From: Candidatus Saccharimonadota bacterium
GTDB taxonomy: Bacteria > Patescibacteriota > Saccharimonadia > Saccharimonadales > Saccharimonadaceae
Assembly: GCA_905371715.1 (NCBI GenBank)
Contig: CAJPLV010000006.1
Location: 1-52,068, forward strand
DNA length: 52,068 bases
Direction of reading: 5' to 3'
The translations under genes and the position numbers were made by a program. Below are positions 8,039-16,174 of this stretch, in pieces. Under the pieces are notes generated by a model that saw nothing but the letters and a program-made list of their open reading frames with translations, was not told where the DNA came from and did not search any database. Position 1 is the stretch's first letter. Each line of letters begins with the position of its first letter.

Positions 8039-9519
8039 AAGGATCCATATAACTTTCTAGAGACAGTATTTATTAGCCGGCTATAGTCAGAAGTAGCCCC
8101 AGGCTTGTCCCGTTTAAAAACGTGTAAATTCTTACCGAAAATGTAACCTATAGGCGAAAACTCACCGTACGCAACACTGCCAAGCGATGGTGATTTTATA
8201 TAAACTACACAGCCTCCGCCGTCTTTCTTTATGTCTTCAAGTATATTCAATTGTTGCCTGTTTAATATGTTCCCGTCTTTGAAATTCCACCTACCATTCA
8301 TGTCACTCTTAATAAGCTTTGGTTCACGCGGAGCATATAACTTCAAATAGTAAACACCTGGGCTGCTGACGCTTTTCACATTATGGTCTTCGCTACTTCC
8401 AATCGTCCCAAGCACCTTATTATTTGCGCCTCCTTTAGATAATTTTAATATATAATGAATCAACTCCAGCGGTATCCTATTCGATAAAATAGCATTATAG
8501 GTTTGATATAGCGTAGTACCCTGCCACCGCGGATTTATTTCCGTAACATACAGCCTGTATTCATTTTTTTCTCGTTTCACCAAGAAATCAACACCAACGA
8601 TACCAGAATAACCATACTTCTTGTAAAGAATTTCGCCGATACTTTTTGCAATCTCCATATACAAACTATTAACGGCCTTCGGCCAATTAATCCCCCAGTC
8701 ATTACCAACACTACAATAAGTACCGTTACTACGACAATCTGCGTCAAGCACTTTGTGAGATAGCGGATCTACAAACACCATACATTCTGCACCCCTTGGA
8801 ACGATACATAGCGATCCATTGGCAGAATAGGCATTTGCAATTTCAGTACTTACTTTTACTCTCATACCTTTAGGCAGAATCTTTTGAACCCTATTAAAAT
8901 CACTTTGGTTGCTAATTTTATATGTTCCACCACCAGCAGCAGACACCGCCTCCTGAACGAAAAAAGATTCTCCCGCTTCGGCGTTAAATAATTTTTGAAT
9001 ATAATGATAATTCTTATCTAGCGACATGTTCTTTGATTCTGCTAAAATGCGGTAGCCTAATTTTGACTCAATCCCAGAAAGTATATCTTCAAGTAGAGTC
9101 TTATTCTCTAGGTCAATATATTTATCAAAATCGTCCACGGGTGATGTTATCGTAAATTTCTCCCACGCACTCCTCTTTTTGATATAATCAGACAGGGGTT
9201 TGTTCGGCGAAGACGCCAATATAGCCACCCTAAGGTCATCTCGGATAACCCTATCCACTTCATCGAAAATGCGATCATCTACTACGCTAAATATTCCATC
9301 AAAACTCTTTGAGCTAATTTTAGGCGGAGTTAATATTTTAGAGTTTTTAAACTTACATCCTAGATCATTATGAGTATGCACTACAGTGAAATCGTCTTCA
9401 CAAACTATACCCAGGTCGATAAGATTATCACAGTGGTCACGCCGCGCAGATACAAGCCACAGTTCGTCATATGCCGAGAATGACTCTCTACACATAGATA
9501 TAATAGTATCTGTATTCAT
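8035..9519 (-). CDS. ATP-grasp carboxylate-amine/thiol ligase-like protein
   Basis: About 494 residues with an ATP-grasp core. The N-terminal ~120 residues form a pre-ATP-grasp region. A glycine-rich phosphate loop AVSAAGGGTYKI lies near residue 195. The metal/ATP signature YVTEINPRWQGTTLYQT lies in the second half. Such enzymes join a carboxylate to an amine or thiol using ATP. An ATP-grasp heading an operon with a glycosyltransferase, a nucleotidyltransferase, a NUDIX hydrolase and an Ere-like protein suggests modification of a surface glycoconjugate or a small-molecule product (inference). I chose ATG 9519 over the upstream TTG 9534 because a TTGATA-N16-TATAAT promoter ends six bases before 9519. 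Confidence 0.78.
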   Translation of the reverse strand: MNTDTIISMCRESFSAYDELWLVSARRDHCDNLIDLGIVCEDDFTVVHTHNDLGCKFKNSKILTPPKISSKSFDGIFSVVDDRIFDEVDRVIRDDLRVAILASSPNKPLSDYIKKRSAWEKFTITSPVDDFDKYIDLENKTLLEDILSGIESKLGYRILAESKNMSLDKNYHYIQKLFNAEAGESFFVQEAVSAAGGGTYKISNQSDFNRVQKILPKGMRVKVSTEIANAYSANGSLCIVPRGAECMVFVDPLSHKVLDADCRSNGTYCSVGNDWGINWPKAVNSLYMEIAKSIGEILYKKYGYSGIVGVDFLVKREKNEYRLYVTEINPRWQGTTLYQTYNAILSNRIPLELIHYILKLSKGGANNKVLGTIGSSEDHNVKSVSSPGVYYLKLYAPREPKLIKSDMNGRWNFKDGNILNRQQLNILEDIKKDGGGCVVYIKSPSLGSVAYGEFSPIGYIFGKNLHVFKRDKPGATSDYSRLINTVSRKLYGSL

Positions 9520-9525
9520 GAAAAT

Positions 9526-9553
9526 ATTATACAATAATAAAGGTATTTATCAA
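9526..9553 (-). promoter_or_regulatory. Promoter of the ATP-grasp operon
   Basis: TTGATA (9548-9553), 16-base spacer, TATAAT (9526-9531), then six bases to the ATG. Both hexamers are near consensus, so the operon should start with a leaderless message. Confidence 0.65.
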
Positions 9554-9606
9554 ATTTTATAATCACACTCTTAAATTTTCGGACGAAGTGAGCTTTTAAC
9601 ATAACT

Positions 9607-10647
9607 CTAAAACTGCCGCAAAAAATCCAACTTCCCACTCTCAAAATGCCGTACGTCCTCAATGCCGTAGCGCATCATGACCAGGCGGTCAATACCGCAG
9701 CCGAACGCAAAGCCGGTGTACTCATCCGGGTTGATGTTGGCGGCGCGCAATACGTTCGGGTGAATCATGCCGCAGCCCAATAATTCAATCCAACCCTCGC
9801 CGGAGCAAACTTTACAAGACGGATCTTTACCCTCGCAAAATGGGCAGCTCAAGGCAAATTCAAAACTTGGCTCAGTAAATGGGAAATAAAATGGATTGAC
9901 ACGCACGTCAAGTTTTTTACCGTAATATTCCTGCAAAAATGCCTGTAGCGTGGCAATCAGGTTACCGACAGCGACACCCTTGCCAACATAGACGCCTTCG
10001 ACTTGATAAAACGTATGTTCGTGCCGCGCATCCAGGTCTTCGTTACGGAAGACGCGGTCGGGGACGATAGCAGCAATAGCTTCGCCTCGCTCCAGCTGCG
10101 CGCGATACTTTTGCAAGACGCGGTTCTGCATGGTGCTGGTATGTGCCGGCGCAATCAGACGGTCGCCGTTTACGTCCGTCTGTTCGGTCATAAATGTATC
10201 GTAATCGTCGCGTGCCGGGTGGCCCTTCGGGAAATTCAAACTTTCAAACATATGAAACTGATCGTCAATCTCACGCGACTCTTCAATGCAATATCCCATG
10301 CGGTTAAATATACCGCTGATGCGTTCAATCTCGGCACTTAAAGGGTGTATCGTACCCTGATCGCTTGGCAAAAGCGGCGGTATGTCAGTATTGACATCCA
10401 TTGGCGCAGTAACGTCAATCGGCGGCAAATCGACTTTCTCTAATTCCGCCTGGCGCGCCGACACTGCTAGCTCAAGCGCCTGCTTCAACTCGTTAACGCG
10501 CTTGCCAAAGCTGCCGCGCTCGTCAGATGGCAGCGTTTTGATATGCTCGTACAATGCTTTTAACTCTGGCGCACGCAAAACTTCGCGCGGTGCGTTTGAG
10601 GCGAGCGCTCGGTCGGTCAAGGTCTTTGCAATTGTTTCTATATCCAT
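9607..10647 (-). CDS. pheS: Phenylalanyl-tRNA synthetase alpha subunit
   Basis: The 346-residue catalytic subunit of PheRS, of usual bacterial length. The N-terminal coiled-coil is followed by HPLSAEIERISGIFNRMGY, class II motif 2 as FRNEDLDARHEHTFYQVEG, a cysteine-containing loop SCPFCEGKDPSCKVCSGEG, and motif 3 GFAFGCGIDRLVMMRYGI near the C-terminus. It lies 7 bp downstream of a small membrane-protein gene and is probably co-transcribed with it. The cognate beta subunit is not adjacent: about 9.1 kb of accessory genes separate the two, although both keep the same orientation and order. Confidence 0.97.
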   Translation of the reverse strand: MDIETIAKTLTDRALASNAPREVLRAPELKALYEHIKTLPSDERGSFGKRVNELKQALELAVSARQAELEKVDLPPIDVTAPMDVNTDIPPLLPSDQGTIHPLSAEIERISGIFNRMGYCIEESREIDDQFHMFESLNFPKGHPARDDYDTFMTEQTDVNGDRLIAPAHTSTMQNRVLQKYRAQLERGEAIAAIVPDRVFRNEDLDARHEHTFYQVEGVYVGKGVAVGNLIATLQAFLQEYYGKKLDVRVNPFYFPFTEPSFEFALSCPFCEGKDPSCKVCSGEGWIELLGCGMIHPNVLRAANINPDEYTGFAFGCGIDRLVMMRYGIEDVRHFESGKLDFLRQF

Positions 10648-10654
10648 ACGCTAC

Positions 10655-10918
10655 CTACCGGCTCACCAAATACACGAAATATCCAAACACGCCAGCCGCC
10701 ATCAAACCGACGAGTATCCACGCCGGCGCTAATGTCGTCGTTAATTTCGTACCCTGCAAATATGCTGTATCGTCCACGCCGTCGCGCTCACGATAATAAT
10801 TATCGTCGTCGCTGTCTGACGTCTGCTTTGATTTCGCCTCAGCTTTGGCGCGAAGTTCCGCCGCGATTCGCTGCTGCAGTTCGCTTCGCCCTTCGTGTTG
10901 TTCTAGATATCGTCCCAT
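10655..10918 (-). CDS. Small single-span membrane protein
   Basis: An 87-residue protein with a charged cytoplasmic N-terminal half (glutamate, lysine and aspartate rich, predicted helical) and a C-terminal membrane segment from about 63 to 83 (APAWILVGLMAAGVFGYFVY). No known domain is apparent. A TATAAT box lies six bases before the ATG, so it heads the pheS transcription unit as a leaderless message. Its stop is seven bases before pheS. It could be a small regulator or simply a lineage-specific membrane protein. Confidence 0.7.
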   Translation of the reverse strand: MGRYLEQHEGRSELQQRIAAELRAKAEAKSKQTSDSDDDNYYRERDGVDDTAYLQGTKLTTTLAPAWILVGLMAAGVFGYFVYLVSR

Positions 10919-10924
10919 GCACGT

Positions 10925-10930
10925 ATTATA
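10925..10930 (-). promoter_or_regulatory. -10 box for the pheS unit
   Basis: TATAAT with six bases before the ATG at 10918. Confidence 0.55.
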
Positions 10931-10965
10931 CCACTCTATCTCTATAGCGCACAGATGAGCGCATG

Positions 10966-10998
10966 TGGTATACTTATCATATATTTCAGTAAAGGAGG
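10966..10998 (+). promoter_or_regulatory. Extended -10 and Shine-Dalgarno of the aquaporin gene
   Basis: TGGTATACT (10967-10974 region) is an extended -10. AAAGGAGG begins at about 10991, which fixes the start at ATG 11006 rather than further upstream. Confidence 0.55.
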
Positions 10999-11005
10999 GA
11001 TATAC

Positions 11006-11962
11006 ATGGCTACTAGAAAAGCCGCTTCTACCAAAAAAGCGACCGCCAAAAAGCCGGCCGCAGCCAAGGCAAGCAAAACGACTGTGCGCACTGTGAGTGC
11101 AAGCGCTCCCAAAAAGAAAGCGCCCGCTGTGAATACAGAGCCAGTCGTCACCGTTGCTAAGCGTGAAAAAACAACCACGCTGCCGAAAAATATTATCAAC
11201 GTTATTTTCGCCGAGCTGGTCGGCACGTTTATTCTGACGCTCGTCGCGCTGACATCGTTTAATGATGGCAGTATCGGCGCAATCGCGATTGGTTTTGCGC
11301 TCAGTATTATTGTCATGACGGTCGGCGCCGTATCAGGCGCGCATGTCAACCCGGCAGTAACGCTCGGTTTGTGGTCGGTTCGTAAATTAAAGCCAATTTT
11401 ACTGCCATTCTACTGGGGGTCGCAGTTCCTCGGCGCGATGCTGGCTGTCATTCTGACGAACACTATCGCGCACAATTCTATCAACTTCAGTTTTGACAAC
11501 TTTACCAGCATGGACTGGTCGATTTTCGGCATTGAGCTAGTCGGTACGGCGGTATTCTTATTCGCGCTGACCGCCGCAGTCACCCGCGAGCAACTGAGCG
11601 TAGGGTTGCGCGCGCTAACAATTGGTTTGGCGCTCACCGTCGGGTTGCTTAGCTCAAACTATTTGTTAAATAAAACGAAAACGCAAGCGGTCGCCGACTA
11701 CCAAAAGGCTTCGCAATCGGCGAACAGCAGCAAAGACGTTGAAATTCCGCATTCAGCATACGTCAAAAGTGCAAGCCTGAACCCAGCTATTGCGCTCGCG
11801 ATGACTGATCACACGAAAGCCGAATTAACAAATAGTTCCGCGTCGGCAGGTGAAGTCAGCAAATCGCGCTTCACGCTTGAATCACTGCTTGGCGCATTGA
11901 TTGGTGCGATGGTTGGCAGCAATTTATACTTACTTATTGCAAACAGCAAAAAGAACGACTAG
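11006..11962 (+). CDS. Aquaporin-family (MIP) channel with unusual tail and pore residues
   Basis: A 318-residue channel of the major intrinsic protein family. It has six hydrophobic segments and two NPA motifs: HVNPAVTLG in the first half and SLNPAIALA in the second. Three features are odd. The first ~55 residues are a lysine/alanine-rich, histone-H1-like cytoplasmic tail. The second NPA is followed by isoleucine, where nearly all family members carry the selectivity-filter arginine. A hydrophilic stretch of about 35 residues precedes the second NPA. Substrate (water, glycerol, other small neutral solute) cannot be inferred. Start 11006 is set by a strong Shine-Dalgarno. It stands alone, convergent with rmuC across a shared terminator. 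Confidence 0.82.
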   Translation: MATRKAASTKKATAKKPAAAKASKTTVRTVSASAPKKKAPAVNTEPVVTVAKREKTTTLPKNIINVIFAELVGTFILTLVALTSFNDGSIGAIAIGFALSIIVMTVGAVSGAHVNPAVTLGLWSVRKLKPILLPFYWGSQFLGAMLAVILTNTIAHNSINFSFDNFTSMDWSIFGIELVGTAVFLFALTAAVTREQLSVGLRALTIGLALTVGLLSSNYLLNKTKTQAVADYQKASQSANSSKDVEIPHSAYVKSASLNPAIALAMTDHTKAELTNSSASAGEVSKSRFTLESLLGALIGAMVGSNLYLLIANSKKND

Positions 11963-11983
11963 CTGTTGCTACACCTTACCATA

Positions 11984-12025
11984 AAATAAAAATCCCTTCG
12001 CTTAGCCGGAGGGATTTTTTATTTT
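11984..12025. terminator. Bidirectional terminator between the aquaporin gene and rmuC
   Basis: Hairpin AAAAATCCCTTCG-loop-CCGGAGGGATTTTTT with A and T tracts on both sides, suited to both convergent genes. Confidence 0.85.
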
Positions 12026-12027
12026 TA

Positions 12028-13095
12028 TCAATCACGCGCACTCGGGCGATCAATCAATAGCGGCTCAACCGCCGTGTCTCGTCCGGTAATCTTCACGACG
12101 TCCTTATCAACTTTGCCGAATTCTTTATAAGCATTATTGTAATGATTCACCGTCGTACCAAGCGAGTTGCCGAGCTTATTCATATACTCGTCGTACTTCG
12201 CAATATGCTGTCCTAATTTGCCGACACGCACTTGAATATCCTTCGCCTGCTCTTCAATCTGCAAGCTGCGCAAGCCCTGTAGCACTGTTTGCAAATACGC
12301 CATAAAGCTCGTCGGGCTAACAATGATGACATGCTTATCGCGAAACGCGTATTCAATCAAATCGCGCGAGCTGCCGCCATTGCCGACGCTATTGATCAGC
12401 AAATCATAATACAGCGATTCGCTTGGGATAAACATAAACGCAAAATCCATCGTACGCTCGCCCGGGCGGATATACTTGCTCGTTTCGTCAATACGCCCTT
12501 TCAAATCGGCTTTTACTTTCACGAGCAATTGCTCGCGCTCCTTGCCGCTGGCGTTAATCATACGATTGTAATTTTCCAAACTGAACTTGCTGTCAATCGG
12601 CAAAATCCGCCCTTTGTCAAGCAGAATCACCGCGTCAACAATTTCACCGTCCTTAAACTTATACTGCGTCTGATACTGCCCGGGCGCAAGCACATTTTCG
12701 AGCACGCTTGATAAATAATATTCGCCAAATACGCCGCGCTGCTTTGGATTTTGCAAAACATTCTGCAGCGTCTTCAAATCAGTCGCCACATCGACGACGC
12801 GCTTGTTTGTTTCGTCTAATTTCGTCAGGCGCTGCGTGACATCTGCGACTAATTTTGCGCTTTCGCTCAGCTGCTTTTGCACCGATTGCTGCGTTGCGAG
12901 CTGCGAACGCTCTAGCTTGTCGCCCATGGTCTGCTGCAGCGCCGCAATCGACCGCGACAGCTCCACGACATCGCTCTTTACTAATTCGACCGCGCTTTGC
13001 TGCGTAAGTTTGTTAATCTTTTGCGCCAGAATTATTAAGCCGCACGCCAAGCCGACAATGATAACGATAAGCAAAACAATAAGAATAAGTTCCAT
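12028..13095 (-). CDS. rmuC: RmuC-family protein
   Basis: A 355-residue RmuC-family protein, a predicted nuclease-fold factor that limits recombination at inverted repeats in E. coli. It has an N-terminal membrane segment (about 3-25), a coiled-coil region (28-110), then the RmuC core with FGEYYLSSVLENVL, DGRIVDAV-like DGEIVDAVILL, LPIDSKFSLENY and the characteristic FMFIPSESLYYDLL. The length is shorter than E. coli RmuC but complete for many bacteria. The ATG at 13095 has TATAAT six bases upstream, indicating a leaderless message. Function in this lineage is inferred from family only. Confidence 0.88.
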   Translation of the reverse strand: MELILIVLLIVIIVGLACGLIILAQKINKLTQQSAVELVKSDVVELSRSIAALQQTMGDKLERSQLATQQSVQKQLSESAKLVADVTQRLTKLDETNKRVVDVATDLKTLQNVLQNPKQRGVFGEYYLSSVLENVLAPGQYQTQYKFKDGEIVDAVILLDKGRILPIDSKFSLENYNRMINASGKEREQLLVKVKADLKGRIDETSKYIRPGERTMDFAFMFIPSESLYYDLLINSVGNGGSSRDLIEYAFRDKHVIIVSPTSFMAYLQTVLQGLRSLQIEEQAKDIQVRVGKLGQHIAKYDEYMNKLGNSLGTTVNHYNNAYKEFGKVDKDVVKITGRDTAVEPLLIDRPSARD

Positions 13096-13101
13096 GACCT
13101 T

Positions 13102-13107
13102 ATTATA
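13102..13107 (-). promoter_or_regulatory. -10 box for rmuC
   Basis: TATAAT with a six-base gap to the ATG at 13095. Confidence 0.55.
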
Positions 13108-13117
13108 GCACTCAAGG

Positions 13118-13600
13118 CTATAATACGATGATGCAGCGGATAATCACCGCGATCACAATCGCCACCACTGCCGACAGAATAAACGAACGAATGCGCGCAA
13201 TCCACGCGAACAAACTGTACGCCAAAGCGCCGACCGCTATCATGCCGGCAAGCGCCCAATACCACGGCAGTACTACCACAATCGACTGGATGCCCCACAG
13301 CGCCAAAATCGCCGCGAGAATAATCAATAGCGGACGATACACGCGAATATGAGCCAACACTACCACGGCAACAAACGATGCAATAAATGCTGTCGTGATC
13401 GCCGCATACGTCGCCGCCTGCCCGCACGCCGCGTTCGCCTGATCGCGGCACAGCACCGCTTGGAATATGTACGTATGGAACAACACGTACAAACCAACGC
13501 TCAACGCGCCTATCACCGCACCAATCGCACCGATTCGCGCCAACTCGCGCCACGTCATCGGCACAAGGTTTGATCTCGTTTCGCTCGCCGTTTCACTCAT
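13118..13600 (-). CDS. Unknown polytopic membrane protein
   Basis: A 160-residue protein that is mostly hydrophobic, with about five membrane segments after an N-terminal hydrophilic stretch of 20 residues (SETASETRSNLVPMTW). The loop after the first span contains two cysteines (AVLCRDQANAACGQA) that could form a disulfide outside the membrane. No family is recognised. A GGAG sits about ten bases before the ATG. It lies between rmuC and a PAP2 phosphatase gene, all on the same strand, without clear functional linkage. Confidence 0.6.
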   Translation of the reverse strand: MSETASETRSNLVPMTWRELARIGAIGAVIGALSVGLYVLFHTYIFQAVLCRDQANAACGQAATYAAITTAFIASFVAVVVLAHIRVYRPLLIILAAILALWGIQSIVVVLPWYWALAGMIAVGALAYSLFAWIARIRSFILSAVVAIVIAVIIRCIIVL

Positions 13601-13631
13601 TACTATATTGCTCCGCTCGGTTAACTTTATG

Positions 13632-14129
13632 CTATTTTACTACATTTTTGCGTATTTTACTAGATCTATTCATAATTTTATCAACGCCGTACCACAACGA
13701 CCCGACGCACGCAATAATTACACCGCCCGCTACATCAAGCGGCGTATGTACAAGCGCCGCCACGCGCCCCACGCTAATTACCGCCGCTAAAACGACCAAC
13801 GTTATCCCAAGCCGGCGGTTGCGCGTACCGTACCAAACAGCGAGCGCTAAAAACATCGTGAAAAGCGCGTGATCCGACGGAAATCCTGGATTATTCAAAT
13901 ATGCCGCGCCCGGCTCCGCGCCAATCAGTTCGAACGGGCGCAGTTGTTCAGGCTGCCACAACAGCCCCGCTACCTTTGCCAACGTATACGCCGTCGCGCC
14001 CGCCATCAAAATATAACAATACCGCGCATACCGCAGCCGGTTCGGCACGCGCCAAACAAGCGCATAGAGTGATACAAGCACGACCGGAATCATCAGCCAA
14101 TCAGCAACAAAGCGGACAAGAAACTGCAT
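13632..14129 (-). CDS. PAP2-family membrane phosphatase
   Basis: A 165-residue polytopic membrane protein of the type 2 phosphatidic acid phosphatase family. It dephosphorylates lipid phosphates such as undecaprenyl pyrophosphate or phosphatidate. The second and third catalytic motifs are visible: FPSDHALF (variant of PSGH) and GRVAALVHTPLDVAGG (R-x5-H-x3-D). The first motif is weaker, represented by QLRPFE. Four to five membrane spans surround them. The start has TATACT six bases upstream, so the message should be leaderless. In a cell with few lipid genes it may serve undecaprenyl phosphate recycling (inference). Confidence 0.83.
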   Translation of the reverse strand: MQFLVRFVADWLMIPVVLVSLYALVWRVPNRLRYARYCYILMAGATAYTLAKVAGLLWQPEQLRPFELIGAEPGAAYLNNPGFPSDHALFTMFLALAVWYGTRNRRLGITLVVLAAVISVGRVAALVHTPLDVAGGVIIACVGSLWYGVDKIMNRSSKIRKNVVK

Positions 14130-14135
14130 GGCTAT

Positions 14136-14141
14136 AGTATA
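14136..14141 (-). promoter_or_regulatory. -10 box for the PAP2 gene
   Basis: TATACT with a six-base gap to the ATG at 14129. Confidence 0.5.
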
Positions 14142-14147
14142 GCGCGC

Positions 14148-14738
14148 TTACGAACGTTTTGCCACTACGCCCGCAGCTTGCGTGGCGCGCTTGCCGAGCG
14201 TGCGGCAAAACGGCTCAACAAGAACGCGAACCATTTCTCCGAGAAAAGAATTTTCCTTCCCGCGGGACTGATTTCTTTTCACTGATCGCGCTTTCTCCTG
14301 CTGCAATTTATTTTGATGCATTTTCTGCCGCGCGCGCACGTTTGCCTGCTGCTCGCGCTGGCGTTTGAGCTGCAAATCACGCTGCTGTTCGGCGCGGTGT
14401 TTTTTTTCTGCTGCGATTCGTTCTAATTGCTTTTGTTTCTCTACGTTTTGCTTCTGCGATGGCACGCGGTGCAAATCAGTCGCGAAAACCATGTTTCGCG
14501 AATTATCGTTAAACTGTTCTTTCGTACTCGGCAAATATTCCCCGCCGCCCAAATCGCTCTCCATGTGCTCAACGACCGCTTGGCAATTGTCGTCATTCAC
14601 AATATCTGGACGCTTCAAGCGTGCCGCCTGGCATAAATTAACGAGCGGGCAAGCAGCGCATTTCCCCATATTTACCGCCACCCGCGGATTGACCCGCGGA
14701 CGCTTCTTTGTTTTTATTTTTTCAAAGTTCTGTTTCAT
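14148..14738 (-). CDS. Four-cysteine coiled-coil protein in the nrd operon
   Basis: A 196-residue protein of unknown family. The N-terminal part carries four cysteines, C27-x2-C30-x5-C36-x15-C52 (GKCAACPLVNLC, then DDNC), a spacing suited to an iron-sulfur cluster or zinc. The middle (about 100-165) is a highly charged, lysine/glutamine-rich coiled coil. The C-terminus has a short amphipathic region. Its start overlaps the stop of the ferredoxin-reductase-like gene by 4 bp, and it is the last gene of the nrdD-nrdG-reductase set. Electron carrier for activation of the anaerobic reductase is a reasonable hypothesis; zinc-binding structural protein is the main alternative. Confidence 0.6.
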   Translation of the reverse strand: MKQNFEKIKTKKRPRVNPRVAVNMGKCAACPLVNLCQAARLKRPDIVNDDNCQAVVEHMESDLGGGEYLPSTKEQFNDNSRNMVFATDLHRVPSQKQNVEKQKQLERIAAEKKHRAEQQRDLQLKRQREQQANVRARQKMHQNKLQQEKARSVKRNQSRGKENSFLGEMVRVLVEPFCRTLGKRATQAAGVVAKRS

Positions 14739-15424
14739 TCAAAAAATGTCTCCGTGCTAATACTGCCGCCATCCACGCCGCGCTCAACTAGCCCGCGCCA
14801 CATATCACGCACAAAGTCCGCAGATCCGCAGACCAAATACGCGACTTCATTTGGCACCGCGCTCACGCATTGGTCTAGGTCGATCCGACCCTTTTTCATA
14901 TTCGCCGGCACGTCGTGCTGCCTCGTAATGTAATGGTAGATCTTTACGCTGCGGTGCGCTGACTGGCACGCGTCCAGATCGTCAAAAAACGGAATAGAAT
15001 CGACCGTTTTATTGCTAAAAAAGAGCTGTACCCGCCGGTTCGTATTGCAGCGTAATTCGTCTTTTACCACACTCCATATCGGGGCAAGCCCGCAGCCTGC
15101 GCTAATGCATACCAGCGGTTTCGTCGTCTGCGGATTAAATGTCCCGTATGCTTCGGAAATCATGAACGAATCGCCCTCACGGAGCGCATGCAATCGCCCA
15201 GAATACTCGCCAACCTTTTTTACCGTAATGCTCAGTAATTTTTCATACGGCGCGCTCGACAAGCTATACGCTTTGCCTTCCGGCGTACTGCTTTGTTCGA
15301 AAAATACCGTGATGTACTGTCCCGCTATATAATGAAAATTCCGCCCCGGCACCGTGAAAAAAATCGTCGCTATGTCGTCCGTTTCGCGCCGAACGCGTAA
15401 AACCTTTGCCGTTAGCCACTCCAT
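14735..15424 (-). CDS. Ferredoxin-NAD(P)H reductase-like flavoprotein
   Basis: About 229 residues of the ferredoxin/flavodoxin reductase superfamily. It binds FAD and NAD(P)H and passes electrons to or from a carrier. The FAD motif is KAYSLSSAP (RxYS variant with K), followed by KKVGEYSGRLH. The nucleotide-binding motif is SAGCGLAPIWSV and the C-terminal VCGSADFV contains the usual cysteine. The start is placed at ATG 15424, which overlaps the nrdG-like stop in the ATGA pattern; a start at 15439 is possible. Position directly after the NrdG activase suggests it supplies electrons for reductive cleavage of S-adenosylmethionine, a job flavodoxin and its reductase do in E. coli. Confidence 0.85.
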   Translation of the reverse strand: MEWLTAKVLRVRRETDDIATIFFTVPGRNFHYIAGQYITVFFEQSSTPEGKAYSLSSAPYEKLLSITVKKVGEYSGRLHALREGDSFMISEAYGTFNPQTTKPLVCISAGCGLAPIWSVVKDELRCNTNRRVQLFFSNKTVDSIPFFDDLDACQSAHRSVKIYHYITRQHDVPANMKKGRIDLDQCVSAVPNEVAYLVCGSADFVRDMWRGLVERGVDGGSISTETFFE

Positions 15425-16110
15425 CAGCGCACCACGCATTCCGCCACGTGCCGCAGCATAATTTGTTTCGCTTGTTCCATTTCGTCCGGCGAAAAACTCA
15501 CGCGGTCGCGAAACTGCGGACTAGCAAGCGTCGGACCAGTCAAAAAATATTGCAATGCAAACCGCTGCGCGCCATCTACCAGTTCGCCGACCGCCTCAAA
15601 ATCATCAACCTCCAACTGCCCTTTCACGATCGTCGTCCGAAATTCATGATCAATTGTTTTTATCAGCCGGATTGATTCTTTGATCGCATCCAAATTCACT
15701 GGTCGAGCGGCGATTTGCGAATACTTGCTCAGCGGACCTTTTATATCCATCGCGATAAAATCAACCAAACCTTCCGCCAAAATATCGCGCAGCATATCCG
15801 GATGCGTGCCATTCGTGTCTAGCTTCACCCGAAAGCCCATGTTTTTGCAACGACGTATTAAATCTGGTAGGTCATCGTGCATTGTCGGCTCGCCGCCGCT
15901 GATAAATACACCGTCCAGTTTGCCGCGCCGCGACTCCAAAAACTCAAAAATCTCATCTTCGGGAATACCGCCCGCATATTGCTCTGGCAACACTAACTCG
16001 GGATTATGGCAGTAGCCGCAGCGCATATTACAGCCAACAGTGAACAATCCCGCTACTACATAGCCCGGGTCGTCTACTGTGCTAAATTTCTGTACGCCAC
16101 CGATTACCAT
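15424..16110 (-). CDS. nrdG: Anaerobic ribonucleotide reductase activase-type radical SAM protein
   Basis: A 228-residue radical SAM enzyme. The cluster motif C-x3-C-x2-C is CNMRCGYC at about residues 28-35, followed by GGEPT, which binds the methionyl amine. The MVIGGVQKFSTVDDPGYVVAGLF start is typical of pyruvate-formate-lyase/NrdG activases. It should generate the glycyl radical on NrdD using S-adenosylmethionine and one electron. The gene lies 65 bp downstream of nrdD, across a strong hairpin, and overlaps the flavoprotein gene by one ATGA. Length exceeds E. coli NrdG (154), matching the longer activase class. Confidence 0.9.
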   Translation of the reverse strand: MVIGGVQKFSTVDDPGYVVAGLFTVGCNMRCGYCHNPELVLPEQYAGGIPEDEIFEFLESRRGKLDGVFISGGEPTMHDDLPDLIRRCKNMGFRVKLDTNGTHPDMLRDILAEGLVDFIAMDIKGPLSKYSQIAARPVNLDAIKESIRLIKTIDHEFRTTIVKGQLEVDDFEAVGELVDGAQRFALQYFLTGPTLASPQFRDRVSFSPDEMEQAKQIMLRHVAECVVR

Positions 16111-16128
16111 TTCCGCTACCTGTATAGC

Positions 16129-16164
16129 GTCTCGGAATGCGGTAACTAAACCGTATTCCGAGAC
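16129..16164 (-). promoter_or_regulatory. Hairpin between nrdD and nrdG
   Basis: Arms 16129-16142 and 16151-16164 pair over 14 positions with one G-U and an 8-base loop. There is no T-tract, so it is more likely an mRNA-stability or processing element than a terminator. Confidence 0.6.
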
Positions 16165-16174
16165 ACCGCCTCTC

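Noticed and set aside
10955..11005. Longer N-terminus for the aquaporin-family protein
   Set aside because: An in-frame upstream start exists, but it overlaps the -10 and the strong Shine-Dalgarno points to 11006.
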